This document shows, piece by piece, positions 41,181-49,611 of a DNA stretch of 49,611 nucleotides. Numbering within the stretch: position 1 is the first letter of the stretch; each line of letters starts with the position of its first letter. The position numbers and the translations under genes are program-made. The stretch is from assembly GCA_016187725.1 (NCBI GenBank), contig JACPJE010000234.1, positions 1-49,611 of the forward strand, read 5' to 3'. Origin of the DNA: Candidatus Latescibacterota bacterium (GTDB taxonomy: Bacteria > Latescibacterota > UBA2968 > UBA8231). The notes beneath the pieces are model-generated. The model made no database searches and was not told where the DNA came from. It worked only from the letters and a program-made list of their open reading frames with translations.

Positions 41181-42129
41181 AGAACCCACACCTCTTCGCC
41201 GCCTTGAAGAAGGGATCAGCCACTGCCGCGGCGCCCCGGTACACCAGGTCGCTGGCCATGGGGTGGGCGCAGATCAGCCGCGCTCCGTTCTCGATGGCCC
41301 GCACCATGTTGTCCTCGATATCCTTTGGGTTCTCCATCGAACCGCTGCCCACTACCCGGCCCATGTGCACCCCTCGCTGGGCCGCAGCGCGGAACAAGGC
41401 GTCGGTAGCCGGCTCGATCTGGGGGATGACCCCCTCCCTGAGAATGGCGTCGAAAGGCCCCACGAACCCGCAGGCCTTGTTGCGCCCCTGGGCGGCCATC
41501 AGGTCCAGCACCCGGTCGCGCAATTCAGTGTCGAGGATGTACTCGGCGGTTTCAAACTGGAGCCACCCCTGGGTCTCGGTCTCGGCCTGGCGCAGCGAAT
41601 CGGGCGTGAACATCATGGTGCGGTCGCCGCTGCGCACCGGGTACCCGCCCCGGTCGTCGGGGGTGGCCTTGCCCGGCACCGGGAAGCTGATGGTGCGGAA
41701 ATAGCGCTCCGCGTCCTCGTAGGTGGTGCTGTAGGGCCGCATGGTGGCCCGGGCCCCCAACTGGTACGCGTCCCCGTGCTGGCTGAGCGCCTCGCGGTGC
41801 AGCCGTTGCACTGGCAAGAGGCCCAGCCGGCACTCGGCAGCATTCTGCTCGCGGCCGTACCAACCCTCCCACTGGGAGTGCTCGGCGTCGTTGACGATCC
41901 AGGAAAACCCGGCCTTGGCCCAGGCGTGGGCCTCGTTCTCGCGGAACCGGTGCCAGGGCACGTCGTTGAAGATGCCCAGCAGGGGCGGGGTTTTCTCGAA
42001 CGAAGGCGCCTGGTCGAGGATTTCCTTCAGCGAATTGCGGTTGGGGTTGAGCGCATAGGCGTGGGCCCGGTGCGCGAACTCCTCGGTCTTGAGGGGGCGA
42101 TCCCCCCCGATGGCTCCAATGGCGTCCAC
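41179..42129 (-). CDS. HpcH/HpaI aldolase-like TIM-barrel protein
   Basis: A 316-residue protein. LLGIFNDVPWHRFRENEAHA and AGFSWIVNDAEHSQWEG resemble the beginning of HpcH/HpaI aldolases, where a strand-end EH pair follows the metal/oxo-acid pocket; later RGVHMGRVVGSGSMENPKD and GARLICAHPMASDLV match the end of the barrel. Family members cleave or form 2-oxo-acid aldols. The overall sequence is divergent, with an extra insertion (RPYSTTYEDAERYFRTI), so substrate is unknown. A GTG start at 42129 fits GGAGGAAAAT 6 nt before it; the ATG nearby is out of frame. Located 12 nt after the endonuclease gene. Confidence 0.72.
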   Translation of the reverse strand: MDAIGAIGGDRPLKTEEFAHRAHAYALNPNRNSLKEILDQAPSFEKTPPLLGIFNDVPWHRFRENEAHAWAKAGFSWIVNDAEHSQWEGWYGREQNAAECRLGLLPVQRLHREALSQHGDAYQLGARATMRPYSTTYEDAERYFRTISFPVPGKATPDDRGGYPVRSGDRTMMFTPDSLRQAETETQGWLQFETAEYILDTELRDRVLDLMAAQGRNKACGFVGPFDAILREGVIPQIEPATDALFRAAAQRGVHMGRVVGSGSMENPKDIEDNMVRAIENGARLICAHPMASDLVYRGAAAVADPFFKAAKRCGF

Positions 42130-42141
42130 ATTTTCCTCCGA

Positions 42142-42867
42142 TCAGTGGTCTTGCCCTTGTCCGTGCCGGCACCACCGCCGCAACGGGCAGGCTGCGCACT
42201 GGGGGCGGGAGCGACAGTAGCTGGTCGCCAGCCTGACCAGCAGGGCGTGGTACTCGTTGAAGAGGGCCGCCGCCGCCGGCAGGTGCTTCATGAAAAGTTC
42301 CTGCAGCGCCGCATGTCCTGTGCCTTCCCCGACCCATCCCAGGCGGCTGCAGATGCGGCGGGTGTACGCGTCCACCACAAAAACCGGATGGCCGCCGGCG
42401 TAGAGCAGGATGGAATCGGCGGTCTCCGGGCCGATGCCGGGAAGGGCCAGCAACTCCGCGCGCACCGCCCTGGTCGGGCCATCCAGCAGTCTTCCCAACT
42501 CGCCCTGGTGGTGGGTGGCGACGTGGCGGGCCAGGTGCTGCAGCCGGCGCGCCTTCTGGTTGTAGTACCCCGAAGAGCGGATGAGGGCGGCCAACTGGCG
42601 CTCCTCCAGGCCGGCCAGCGCCTGCAGGGCCAGCGCCCCGTGCCGGTGCAGGGCTTCCAGGGCCTGCTCCGCGTTGCGCCAGGCCGTGTTCTGGGTGAGC
42701 AGAGCGCCCACCGCGATCTCCCATTGCTCGTCCTCGCTCAGGGGACGACCGACCTGGCCGGGATAATAACGCGGGCGGGTCTCTCCCGGCGGGGTGGTGG
42801 GCCACCAGCCCTGGGAGCCGAAGTGCCGGTAGAGCTGCTGGTACAGGCGCTGGAACTCGCTTTTCAT
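42142..42867 (-). CDS. Endonuclease III-like HhH-GPD DNA glycosylase with iron-sulfur cluster
   Basis: A 241-residue base-excision repair protein. Helical core VGALLTQNTAWRNAEQALEA, catalytic-lysine region SGYYNQKARRLQ, helix-hairpin-helix LLALPGIGPETADSILLYAG and catalytic Asp in FVVDAYTRR. The C-terminus has four cysteines (YCRSRPQCAACPLRRWC, spacing C-x5-C-x2-C-x5-C) for a 4Fe-4S cluster. The subgroup of Nth-like proteins with the YPGQ..PLSEDEQWEI start also removes uracil or alkylated bases, so substrate is uncertain. Forms a pair with the aldolase gene. Confidence 0.88.
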   Translation of the reverse strand: MKSEFQRLYQQLYRHFGSQGWWPTTPPGETRPRYYPGQVGRPLSEDEQWEIAVGALLTQNTAWRNAEQALEALHRHGALALQALAGLEERQLAALIRSSGYYNQKARRLQHLARHVATHHQGELGRLLDGPTRAVRAELLALPGIGPETADSILLYAGGHPVFVVDAYTRRICSRLGWVGEGTGHAALQELFMKHLPAAAALFNEYHALLVRLATSYCRSRPQCAACPLRRWCRHGQGQDH

Positions 42868-42956
42868 GCCCTGGGAAAAATCGAGTACCCCGCTCCTGCA
42901 GGCAAGCCAGCGCCCAGCTTGATCGCGCCTGACTGATCCCCTACCTTGACCTTTCG

Positions 42957-44894
42957 ATGCCCGACTCCGCTCACCGCCCGCAGGTGAGTTGGCGCGCCCT
43001 TTGCCTGGGGGCGCTCCTCTCCCTCTTCCTCAACGTCGCCTGCCCTTACAGCGTGCTGGTGCTGCAGAACGCCGGCCTCACCTCCGACTATATCACCGCC
43101 GGCGCCATGATGCTCTTTTTCCTGCTGGTGGGTCTCTTCAATCCTCTGCTCAAACTCTGCTGCCGGCCCCTGGCCCTGCGCCAGGGCGAGCTGATCGTCA
43201 TCTACGTGATGATGATCGTGGCCTCGGCCATTCCCACCTGGGGGCTGGTGACCAATCTCTTCCACATCCTCACCCGGCCCTTCTATTACGCCACCCCCGA
43301 AAACCGCTGGGCCACCCTCATCCAGCCCCTGCTGCCCGCCTGGCTGGTGCCCCAGGAGCCGGAGGTGTCGCGCTACTTCTACGAGGGCCTGCCCCTGGGC
43401 CAGGGCATCCCCTGGCGGCCCTGGCTGGTGCCCATGCTCTCCTGGGGCAGCGCCATGCTGGCCGTATATCTCATGATGATCGCGGCCATGATCCTGCTGC
43501 GCCGGCCCTGGGTCGAACAGGAGCGCCTGGTCTTCCCCCTGACCCAGCTGCCGCTGGAGATGCTGCGGGGCGGGGAGGATCACCTCTTTCCCCCCCTCTT
43601 CCGCAGCCCGCTCATGTGGCTGGGTTTTGCCCTGCCCTTTTTCATCCAGCTCCTGCGCGGCCTGCACCACTATTTTTTTTTCATTCCCGAGATCCGCACT
43701 TACTACGACCCCCTCCCCCTCTTCCGCAACACGGTCCAACTGCAGATCTTCGTCAACTTCGCCATCATCGGCCTCAGCTATTTCCTCCACCTGCACGTGG
43801 CCTTCTCGGTGTGGTTCTTCCACCTGCTCAGCCGCGCCGAGACCGGGATCTTCAACCTCGTCGGCTACCAGGTCAAGGGCATCAACGAGGTACTGACCGG
43901 CAGCTCGACCGCCCTCTCCTTCCAGGGCATGGGCGCCATGCTAGCCCTGGTGGCCGCCATCTTGTGGACCGCCCGCCACCACCTGGCCCGGGCCATCGGC
44001 GCGGCCTTCGGCAGGCAGGCGCAGGACGAAGATGAGATCCTCTCCTACCGGGCCGCGGTGTGGCTCTGGCTGGGCTGCGCCGTCTTCTTCTTTGTCTGGC
44101 TGCTGGCCGCCGGCCTCCCGCCGCTGGCCGCCCTGGTCTTCATGGCCAGCGCCCAGGTCATCTTCCTGGCCGTGGCCCGGGTCATCGCCCAGGGGGGCAT
44201 CGGCTTCACCGCCTCGACCATGTTGCCCCAGCCCTTCACCGTCTACACCTTGGGCACCGCGGCCATCGGCGCCAAGGGCCTGGCCAGCATCAGCCTGAGC
44301 TACTCGTGGGCCGCTGAACTGCGCACCACGGTCATGGCCTCGGCCGCCAATGGCCTGAAGCTGGCCCACGTGGGCCGGGTGCGCAGCCGGCGGCTCTTCT
44401 GGGCCATGGTCCTGGCCCTGGTGGTGGGCATGGCCGGGGCCGGCTGGATCACCCTGTACCTCAACTACACCTACGGCGGCATCAACATGCGCCAGTTCGG
44501 GGTGCCCACCATCGCCTATAGCTTTCTGCAGAACAAACTCCTCAACCCCGTGGGGCCCGACCACATCCACCCCCGCCTGTGGTTCACGGCCCTGGGCGCG
44601 AGCCTCATGGGTCTGCTGATCTATCTGCAGCACCATTACCTCTGGTGGCCCCTGCACTACATCGGCCTGCCGGTCAGCGACAGCTGGGTCATGGGCTGGG
44701 CCTGGTTCTCGGTTTTCCTGGGCTGGTTGCTCAAGGCCATCATCTTTAAATTCACCGGCACCCGGGGCTATCACGTCTTCAAACCCCTCTTCCTGGGTTT
44801 CATCTCCGGCCAGCTGATGGGCGGCGCCCTGTGGATGATCGTCGATTTCGCCCTGGGGGAAGTGGGAAACTTCGTCTACATAGGAGTGCCCTGA
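42957..44894 (+). CDS. Multi-pass membrane protein, OPT-like transporter (DUF6785/DUF6784 type)
   Basis: A 645-residue protein with about 14 hydrophobic segments and the family phrases NAGLTSDYITAGAMMLFFLL, VASAIPTWGLVTNL, RPWVEQERLVFPLTQLPLEM, YHDPLPLFRN-like TYYDPLPLF and FIDFFHLL-like VWFFHLLSRAE. Such proteins are common in Latescibacterota, Planctomycetes and Armatimonadota near sugar-oxidoreductase genes, and are presumed solute transporters. Cargo unknown; the following Gfo/Idh/MocA gene suggests a sugar derivative. The gap before that gene holds repeat copy 3. No clear ribosome site before 42957. Confidence 0.82.
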   Translation: MPDSAHRPQVSWRALCLGALLSLFLNVACPYSVLVLQNAGLTSDYITAGAMMLFFLLVGLFNPLLKLCCRPLALRQGELIVIYVMMIVASAIPTWGLVTNLFHILTRPFYYATPENRWATLIQPLLPAWLVPQEPEVSRYFYEGLPLGQGIPWRPWLVPMLSWGSAMLAVYLMMIAAMILLRRPWVEQERLVFPLTQLPLEMLRGGEDHLFPPLFRSPLMWLGFALPFFIQLLRGLHHYFFFIPEIRTYYDPLPLFRNTVQLQIFVNFAIIGLSYFLHLHVAFSVWFFHLLSRAETGIFNLVGYQVKGINEVLTGSSTALSFQGMGAMLALVAAILWTARHHLARAIGAAFGRQAQDEDEILSYRAAVWLWLGCAVFFFVWLLAAGLPPLAALVFMASAQVIFLAVARVIAQGGIGFTASTMLPQPFTVYTLGTAAIGAKGLASISLSYSWAAELRTTVMASAANGLKLAHVGRVRSRRLFWAMVLALVVGMAGAGWITLYLNYTYGGINMRQFGVPTIAYSFLQNKLLNPVGPDHIHPRLWFTALGASLMGLLIYLQHHYLWWPLHYIGLPVSDSWVMGWAWFSVFLGWLLKAIIFKFTGTRGYHVFKPLFLGFISGQLMGGALWMIVDFALGEVGNFVYIGVP

Positions 44895-44914
44895 TACCAG
44901 TGAACCCAGGCGGA

Positions 44915-45052
44915 GGGGAGATGCCCCTGGAGGATTTTCTCGGGGAGAGGAAGGGGAGGGAAGGACGCGGGAGGGGAGGAGGGGAGAGCGGAGCCAGAGC
45001 GAGCAGGGTGGCAAGTCCGCGCCTTGAGAAAATCCGGAATGGGGCGCTCCCC
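44915..45052. repeat. Structured dispersed repeat, copy 3 of 3
   Basis: Left GGGGAGATGCCCC and GGATTTTCTC pair with right GAGAAAATCC and GGGGCGCTCCCC. The inner pair is exchanged (GGAC left, GTCC right) relative to copies 1 and 2, and the centre shares AGCGGAGCCAGAGCG with copy 2. It lies 24 nt before the Gfo/Idh/MocA start. Confidence 0.8.
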
Positions 45053-45076
45053 GATGCCCACATAGGAGCATAGCCA

Positions 45077-46186
45077 ATGTCAGCAAAAAAGCGGTACAGA
45101 GCAGCCGCCATCGGCCGCACCGGCCGTGGTGACTACGGCCACGGTCTGCACACCGCGTACCTGGGCCTCGAACAAGTCGAGTTCGTCGCCGTGGCCGATC
45201 CAGACGAAGCCGGCCGCCTCAAAGCCCAACGCGAGACCAGCGCCCCGCGCGCCTACGCCGACTATCGCGAGATGCTGCGGGCCAAAAAGCCCGACCTGGT
45301 CAGCGTCTGCCCCCGCTGGACCGACTGCCACCTGGAAATGGTCCTGGCCTGCCTGGAGGCCGGCGCCCACGTGTACTGCGAAAAACCCATGACCTGGAAC
45401 CTGGAGGAGGGGGATCGCATCGTCGCCGAAGCCGCGGCGCGCAAACTGAAGGTGGCGGTGGCCCACCAGGGCGTGTACCTGCCCCGCGTCCAACATCTGA
45501 AGAACCTGCTCGCTTCAGGCCGCATCGGCCAGGTGCAGTCCTTCCACGCCCACGGCAAGCAGGACCGCCGGGGCGGGGGCGAGGATATGATTGTCCTGGG
45601 CACCCACCTCTTCAATATGATGCGCTTCTTCGCCGGCGAGGTGGCCTGGATGTCGGCCCAGGTCACGGCAGAGGGACGGGAGTTGGAAAAGGCGCACATC
45701 CGCCAGCCCACCGAGCCGGTGGGCCCGGTGGCCGGCGATTGCGTCAACTCCTTTTTCTCCTTCAGGAGCGGGGCCGTGGGGTTCTTCGATTCGCGCCGCG
45801 ACCAGGCCGGCAGCGGCCACCGCTACGGCATGGAGATCGTCGGTTCAGCGGGGATCATCTCCCTGCGCGGGGGCAGCGGCAGCGACCTGATGATCTACCC
45901 CCACCCCCTCTTCCGCCCGGCTGACCCCGCCCAGCAGTGGCGGCCCCTGGAGGAGGTGCCCGACCAGCCCCTGGCCAAGGGCAACCAGCTGGCCATCCTC
46001 GATCTGATTGCCGCCGCCGAGGAGGATCGCCAGCCCATTTCCAGCGCCGCCGACGCCGTGGCCGCCCTGGAGATGATCCTGGGGGCGTACGAGTCCCAGA
46101 TCACCGGCCAGCGGGTCCACTTTACCATGCCACGGCGCCGTCATCCTTTGGAAGTGTGGAAAGCGGGAGGGTATGAGCGAAGATAG
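45077..46186 (+). CDS. Gfo/Idh/MocA-family oxidoreductase
   Basis: A 369-residue sugar-type dehydrogenase. Rossmann start YRAAAIGRTGRGDYGHGL, FVAVADPDEAGR, VCPRWTDCHLEMVLACLEAG and hallmark YCEKPMTWNLEEGD. Its catalytic domain has MIVLGTHLFNMMRFFAGEV. Note the glycine motif reads GRTGRGDYG, longer than the usual GxGxxG, as in the subgroup common in Latescibacterota-like genomes. Substrate unknown. TAGGAGCATAGCC precedes the ATG. With the preceding transporter it probably forms an uptake-oxidation pair. It is only distantly similar to the other Gfo/Idh/MocA gene at 16814-17878. Confidence 0.86.
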   Translation: MSAKKRYRAAAIGRTGRGDYGHGLHTAYLGLEQVEFVAVADPDEAGRLKAQRETSAPRAYADYREMLRAKKPDLVSVCPRWTDCHLEMVLACLEAGAHVYCEKPMTWNLEEGDRIVAEAAARKLKVAVAHQGVYLPRVQHLKNLLASGRIGQVQSFHAHGKQDRRGGGEDMIVLGTHLFNMMRFFAGEVAWMSAQVTAEGRELEKAHIRQPTEPVGPVAGDCVNSFFSFRSGAVGFFDSRRDQAGSGHRYGMEIVGSAGIISLRGGSGSDLMIYPHPLFRPADPAQQWRPLEEVPDQPLAKGNQLAILDLIAAAEEDRQPISSAADAVAALEMILGAYESQITGQRVHFTMPRRRHPLEVWKAGGYERR

Positions 46187-46219
46187 GCAAGCCTCCTGCG
46201 AGAGAGATCGGGTAGTCTC

Positions 46220-49200
46220 ATGACTTCAACTCGACAACTGGAAGTAGCCCAACAACTGCAGCGCGGGCTGATGCCCGACCTCCTCCCGCAGGCCTATCCC
46301 CTCCATATCGGGGCTTTGTCCTTGCCGGCCGAGAAAGTCGGCGGCGATTTCTACGATTTCATCCCGAATGGGCCAGGGACCTTCGACTTTATGTTGGGGG
46401 ACATAACTGGCCATGGTCTGAGCGCCGCGCTAGCCGTAGCGCTGGCCCAGGCCACCTTTCGGGAGACCATTGAAGCCGGTGTGGAGGTTCCAGCACTTCT
46501 AGACCATGCCAACCACCTGTTACACCATCGCCTGCGCCGCCGGACCTTCGTCGCCGCCAACTACGGCCACGTAGTTCCTGAGAATTGCCAGGTTGATCTT
46601 TTTAATGCCGGGCAGCAGGCTTTCTTGTTCGATGCTCGTACAGGAGTATGTCGGGAGATCGCTGTAGAGGGAAGTACCTACCCCTTGGGAATCGTCGGCA
46701 GGGGCGGGTACCTCCCTTGCCGCATAACACTGGGCCAGGGAGACTTGCTGGTCTGTTGCAGTGATGGCTTTCCAGAAGCCCTGAGTACCCAGAAGGAAAT
46801 GTTCGGGTATGAGCGGTTGAAAGCCGCTGTCCAGCAGGTGGCTGAAGCCGAGCCGGTGCAGATCATCGACCATCTCTTCAATGAGATCCTTGCTTTCGCC
46901 ACTGGGGCGGAACAGAGCGATGATTTGACCTTGGTGGTGGTTAAAGCGGATGCCAGCTATAGACCGCGGGTATCCATTGAACCAGATAAGATCCTGGCAG
47001 GCGAGCGGCGCCCGGTAGCCCTTTTCTGCCTGCAGTGCCTGGAAGGAGAAACCCCCGCCCCCCTGTCTGACAGCATGCGGGAGCAGCTACTGGCAGAGAT
47101 CGACCAGCATGGCGGGGTGGCGGATCACCTGTCGCCGGATACCCTGGTAGCTTGTTTTGGCTTGCCGGACCTCCATGAAGATGATCCAGAGCGGGCTATC
47201 CTGGCCGCCCGGGAAACCGAACGCGTCCTGCGAAACAATGGCCTGGGGTCTCGCTGCGGGCTGCATATCGGCCACATCGTGGCCCGGGCGGATGGAACCG
47301 TGGATTACAGTCTTATGGGAGAAACCTTGGTCGTCGCCTTGTGGTTGCTGGACGAAGCTCGCCCAGGAACTTCAAGGCTCAGCGCCGAGGCCTTTCACCG
47401 CCTGGAGGGGCGGGTGCGCCTGCAAGCCACTGAAGAACACCATCTTGCCCGCAGTGCATACGTGCTCCCCTCCCTGGCGAAGATCCAGCCCGTGCGGCGC
47501 TATGGCAAGGATACCGCTGCTTCTTATGTCGGCCGCCGGCTGGAACTCAAGCATCTCCATCGGGCTTGGCGCCGGGCGGCTCGGCGCGGGGGTGTTCCCA
47601 CCCTTGTGACCATCGCCGGAGAAGCCGGCATAGGTAAGTCGCGCCTGGTAGAGGAATTTCTGCGGCGGCAGAAACCGGGCGTAGTCCTCCGGGGCCAGGC
47701 GCGTGCCTATCCACCTGAAGCAGGTGGGCTATTCGCCTCCATGCTGCGCCACTGGCTAGAGATAGAAGAAGGAGAGCGAGGCGCAGCAATCCAAAAATTG
47801 GGCGAAAGGCTCGCCCGACTGAATGATCCCCGGCTACAATCGGCGAGTCCTTTCCTGAAAGCGCTGCTGGGCTCCAGGCAGGATCTACCACCACAGACCG
47901 ATCCCAGGAGTTACCAGGCAGGTTTGGCCCAAGCCGTACGCCTGCTCATGGAAATGCTGGCCGAGCAGCGACCGAAGGGAGATCCTCTCGTACTCGTGCT
48001 GGAGGATCTTCACTGGATGGACTCTATTGCCGAGGGGATATTGACCACCCTTGTCCCCCAAGTCCAGGCAGAGGCGGGCCTGCTCATACTGGCAGTAAGC
48101 CGACCTCATGAAGAAATGCGGCACGCCTTCGCAGGCTACAGAAGGCACGCTCATCTCGACCTCGCCCCGCTCGCTCAGGAGGAGGTGCAGCAATGGATCG
48201 ACCAGGCCCTGAGAGGAGCCCGGGTTTCCGCAGAGATCTCAAGCATCCTGCTGCGGCTGGGAGAAGGACATCCGCTCTTTCTCGAAGAGCTGTTGATCCA
48301 CCTGCGCGAGCAGGGGCTGCTCTACAGGGAGCGGGGCGTATGGCAATTGACGAAGGCTGCGGCCTGGAACACGCCGGAAACGCTGAATGGGCTGATTCTA
48401 TCGCGTGTTGGCCAGTTGGCCGACCCTGTGCGCCAGGTGCTCAAAGAGGCGAGTGTGATCGGGCAGGAGGTCCCTGTAAACCTGCTCAGAACAGTAGCAG
48501 ATGAAGCTTCGGCCGAGGAGCAGCTGCAAACCCCTCTCCAGATTCTCGTCCACAGCCAGTTCCTGGTCCAGGGAGAAAGGGAAGGGACCTACTTGTTCAA
48601 ACACGCCTTGATCCGGCAGGCAGTCTATGAATCCATCCTGTCCGATGATCGAGCCTGGCTGCACGCGCGGATCGCACAGCGCCTAGAAATCCTATATCCC
48701 GATCAGGCAGAAGAGTTCGCCCGCCGCCTGACCGAGCACTACTACCGCGCCCATCAGCCAGAGCCAGCGCTCAAATACCTGTTGATCGCCTTGAAGCAAT
48801 GTGTGGAACAGTTCAGTTATCAGGAGGGTTTGTCACTGGCAGAGCGGGGGAGGGAACTGACGGCTCAGCTAAACGATCCCAGTTCCACTTTCGCAGTGCT
48901 AAGACAACTGGAGCTGCTCCTGGGATTGAAAGCAGATCGCGATGGCCAGAAAAGAGTCTTGGACCAAATGGATGAAATAGCCCAGGCTTTGAATGATGTT
49001 GACCTTGGGGGAGCAACCTGGTTGCGCAAATGCAGGCTGTCTTACGAATTGAATGATTCTGGGGAAGAAATACTTCTTAGAGCTGAAAAGGCACTTAGCT
49101 ATACCCAACAAGCTCGAGACCGTATCGATGAGGCAGACGCGCTGAGTATGATAGGGGCAGCATATTGCCGATTAAGGAATTACTCTGAGGCTCTCATACA

Positions 49201-49611
49201 TTTCCAGAAAGCCTTACACCTATACCAGAGGGTAGGGGATAAACCTAAGGAAATTCGTTGTTTGGCAAACCACGCCATGGGCTACGCAGGAACAGGACAA
49301 CATGAAAAATCATATAAAGCGAGACATGAAGCTATTTCCTTTCTGCGGGACACAGGTGACCGTCAAACACTGGTTATCCAATTGGGTAATCAAGGCAGTG
49401 TGTTGGTTTTTTTTGGACAATTTGACCAGGCCTTAACGTTGCTTGGAGAAGGTTATCAGATTGGAGGTGAAATTGGGTTTCAGTGGGGGCAAGCATTTAA
49501 CTTGATGGCCACAATAGAAACGAAATTAGGAATGGAGGATTTCGAAGGGGCTCTGCAAAGAACAGAAGAATACCGCCGCATGGCAGAAATAACACAAAGT
49601 CGCTCTGCCTT
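46220..49611 (+). CDS. SpoIIE-type phosphatase / degenerate nucleotide cyclase / AAA ATPase / TPR signalling protein (3' partial)
   Basis: Open without a stop for at least 1130 codons to the window edge. Residues 1-240: PP2C/SpoIIE phosphatase with metal-binding GGDFYDF (41), GDITGHG (60), CCSDGFPEAL (about 180) and QSDDLTLVVV (about 232). Residues 260-420: class III adenylate/guanylate cyclase homology region, with the D-P-D-like SPDTLVACFG and MDYTVIG-like VDYSLMGETL, but the first catalytic Asp and the last Asn are lost. Residues 435-800: AAA/STAND ATPase, Walker A GEAGIGKS (about 463) and Walker B LVLVLEDLHW (about 592). From about 820: TPR repeats in lower-GC DNA. It probably integrates a signal through an anti-sigma-type target; no partner is visible. 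The 33-nt gap to the upstream gene lacks a strong ribosome site. Confidence 0.85.
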   Translation, partial: MTSTRQLEVAQQLQRGLMPDLLPQAYPLHIGALSLPAEKVGGDFYDFIPNGPGTFDFMLGDITGHGLSAALAVALAQATFRETIEAGVEVPALLDHANHLLHHRLRRRTFVAANYGHVVPENCQVDLFNAGQQAFLFDARTGVCREIAVEGSTYPLGIVGRGGYLPCRITLGQGDLLVCCSDGFPEALSTQKEMFGYERLKAAVQQVAEAEPVQIIDHLFNEILAFATGAEQSDDLTLVVVKADASYRPRVSIEPDKILAGERRPVALFCLQCLEGETPAPLSDSMREQLLAEIDQHGGVADHLSPDTLVACFGLPDLHEDDPERAILAARETERVLRNNGLGSRCGLHIGHIVARADGTVDYSLMGETLVVALWLLDEARPGTSRLSAEAFHRLEGRVRLQATEEHHLARSAYVLPSLAKIQPVRRYGKDTAASYVGRRLELKHLHRAWRRAARRGGVPTLVTIAGEAGIGKSRLVEEFLRRQKPGVVLRGQARAYPPEAGGLFASMLRHWLEIEEGERGAAIQKLGERLARLNDPRLQSASPFLKALLGSRQDLPPQTDPRSYQAGLAQAVRLLMEMLAEQRPKGDPLVLVLEDLHWMDSIAEGILTTLVPQVQAEAGLLILAVSRPHEEMRHAFAGYRRHAHLDLAPLAQEEVQQWIDQALRGARVSAEISSILLRLGEGHPLFLEELLIHLREQGLLYRERGVWQLTKAAAWNTPETLNGLILSRVGQLADPVRQVLKEASVIGQEVPVNLLRTVADEASAEEQLQTPLQILVHSQFLVQGEREGTYLFKHALIRQAVYESILSDDRAWLHARIAQRLEILYPDQAEEFARRLTEHYYRAHQPEPALKYLLIALKQCVEQFSYQEGLSLAERGRELTAQLNDPSSTFAVLRQLELLLGLKADRDGQKRVLDQMDEIAQALNDVDLGGATWLRKCRLSYELNDSGEEILLRAEKALSYTQQARDRIDEADALSMIGAAYCRLRNYSEALIHFQKALHLYQRVGDKPKEIRCLANHAMGYAGTGQHEKSYKARHEAISFLRDTGDRQTLVIQLGNQGSVLVFFGQFDQALTLLGEGYQIGGEIGFQWGQAFNLMATIETKLGMEDFEGALQRTEEYRRMAEITQSRSA

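Noticed and set aside
1..49611. tRNA, rRNA, origin of replication or prophage genes
   Set aside because: I saw no cloverleaf ends, ribosomal RNA motifs, DnaA-box cluster, integrase or phage structural proteins on either strand; a covariance-model scan would be more sensitive.

Overview
This is GC-rich (roughly two-thirds GC), tightly packed bacterial chromosome from a Gram-negative (diderm) organism. Lnt, lipoproteins, outer-membrane beta-barrels and efflux tripartites show the outer membrane. The HPNPFN / SGLYLY C-terminal domain in the first gene, the OPT-like 12-TM transporter family, paired Gfo/Idh/MocA oxidoreductases, an enolase-superfamily dehydratase and PrpD are a mix I associate with FCB-group and neighbouring candidate phyla such as Latescibacterota. 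That assignment is inference; no rRNA or tRNA gene was seen.

Layout. 1-6476 (mostly +, two genes -): end of an Ig-like surface protein running in frame into a Cu/Zn superoxide dismutase, an SMP-30-like beta-propeller, then (-) a bifunctional-nuclease/UVR protein and RadC, then (+) lnt-tatC. 6529-9311 (-): three envelope proteins of unknown role, two sharing one domain. 9633-12045 (+): aspartate-dehydrogenase-like enzyme, class I aminotransferase, retropepsin-like protein. 12101-19408 (-): M24 peptidase, manC, manA, enolase-superfamily enzyme, Gfo/Idh/MocA and MmgE/PrpD: sugar-acid and mannose metabolism. 19488-22799: alpha/beta hydrolase, UlaG-like metallo-hydrolase and a CysE-like acyltransferase. 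22822-38775 looks like an accessory metal/sulfur island: RcnA plus a CsoR/RcnR repressor, an ArsR-rhodanese regulator heading a long overlapping operon (MMPL/RND exporter, LolA-like protein, outer-membrane barrel, membrane protein, fatty-acid hydroxylase, YeeE/YedE transporter, DsrE protein), a CzcCBA-type metal efflux operon, and the stump of a P-type ATPase. 38776-39238 is AT-rich regulatory DNA with a sigma-54 promoter driving a porin. 40611-46186 returns to core-like genes (lipoprotein, HpcH/HpaI-like aldolase, endonuclease III-like protein, OPT-like transporter, Gfo/Idh/MocA). The window ends inside a giant SpoIIE phosphatase / degenerate cyclase / AAA / TPR regulator.

Most notable: (1) the YeeE/YedE gene carries an in-frame UGA exactly where the family has its first conserved cysteine, followed at bacterial-SECIS distance by a perfect hairpin with a GGUC loop, so it is probably a selenoprotein; (2) a dispersed, structured repeat occurs three times, each just upstream of a gene or operon, with compensatory base changes between copies; (3) the ArsR-rhodanese operon couples a sulfur-type sensor to lipid export and sulfur/selenium import genes and may be an undescribed system; (4) a sigma-54 promoter with a perfect 15-bp inverted repeat upstream controls the porin.
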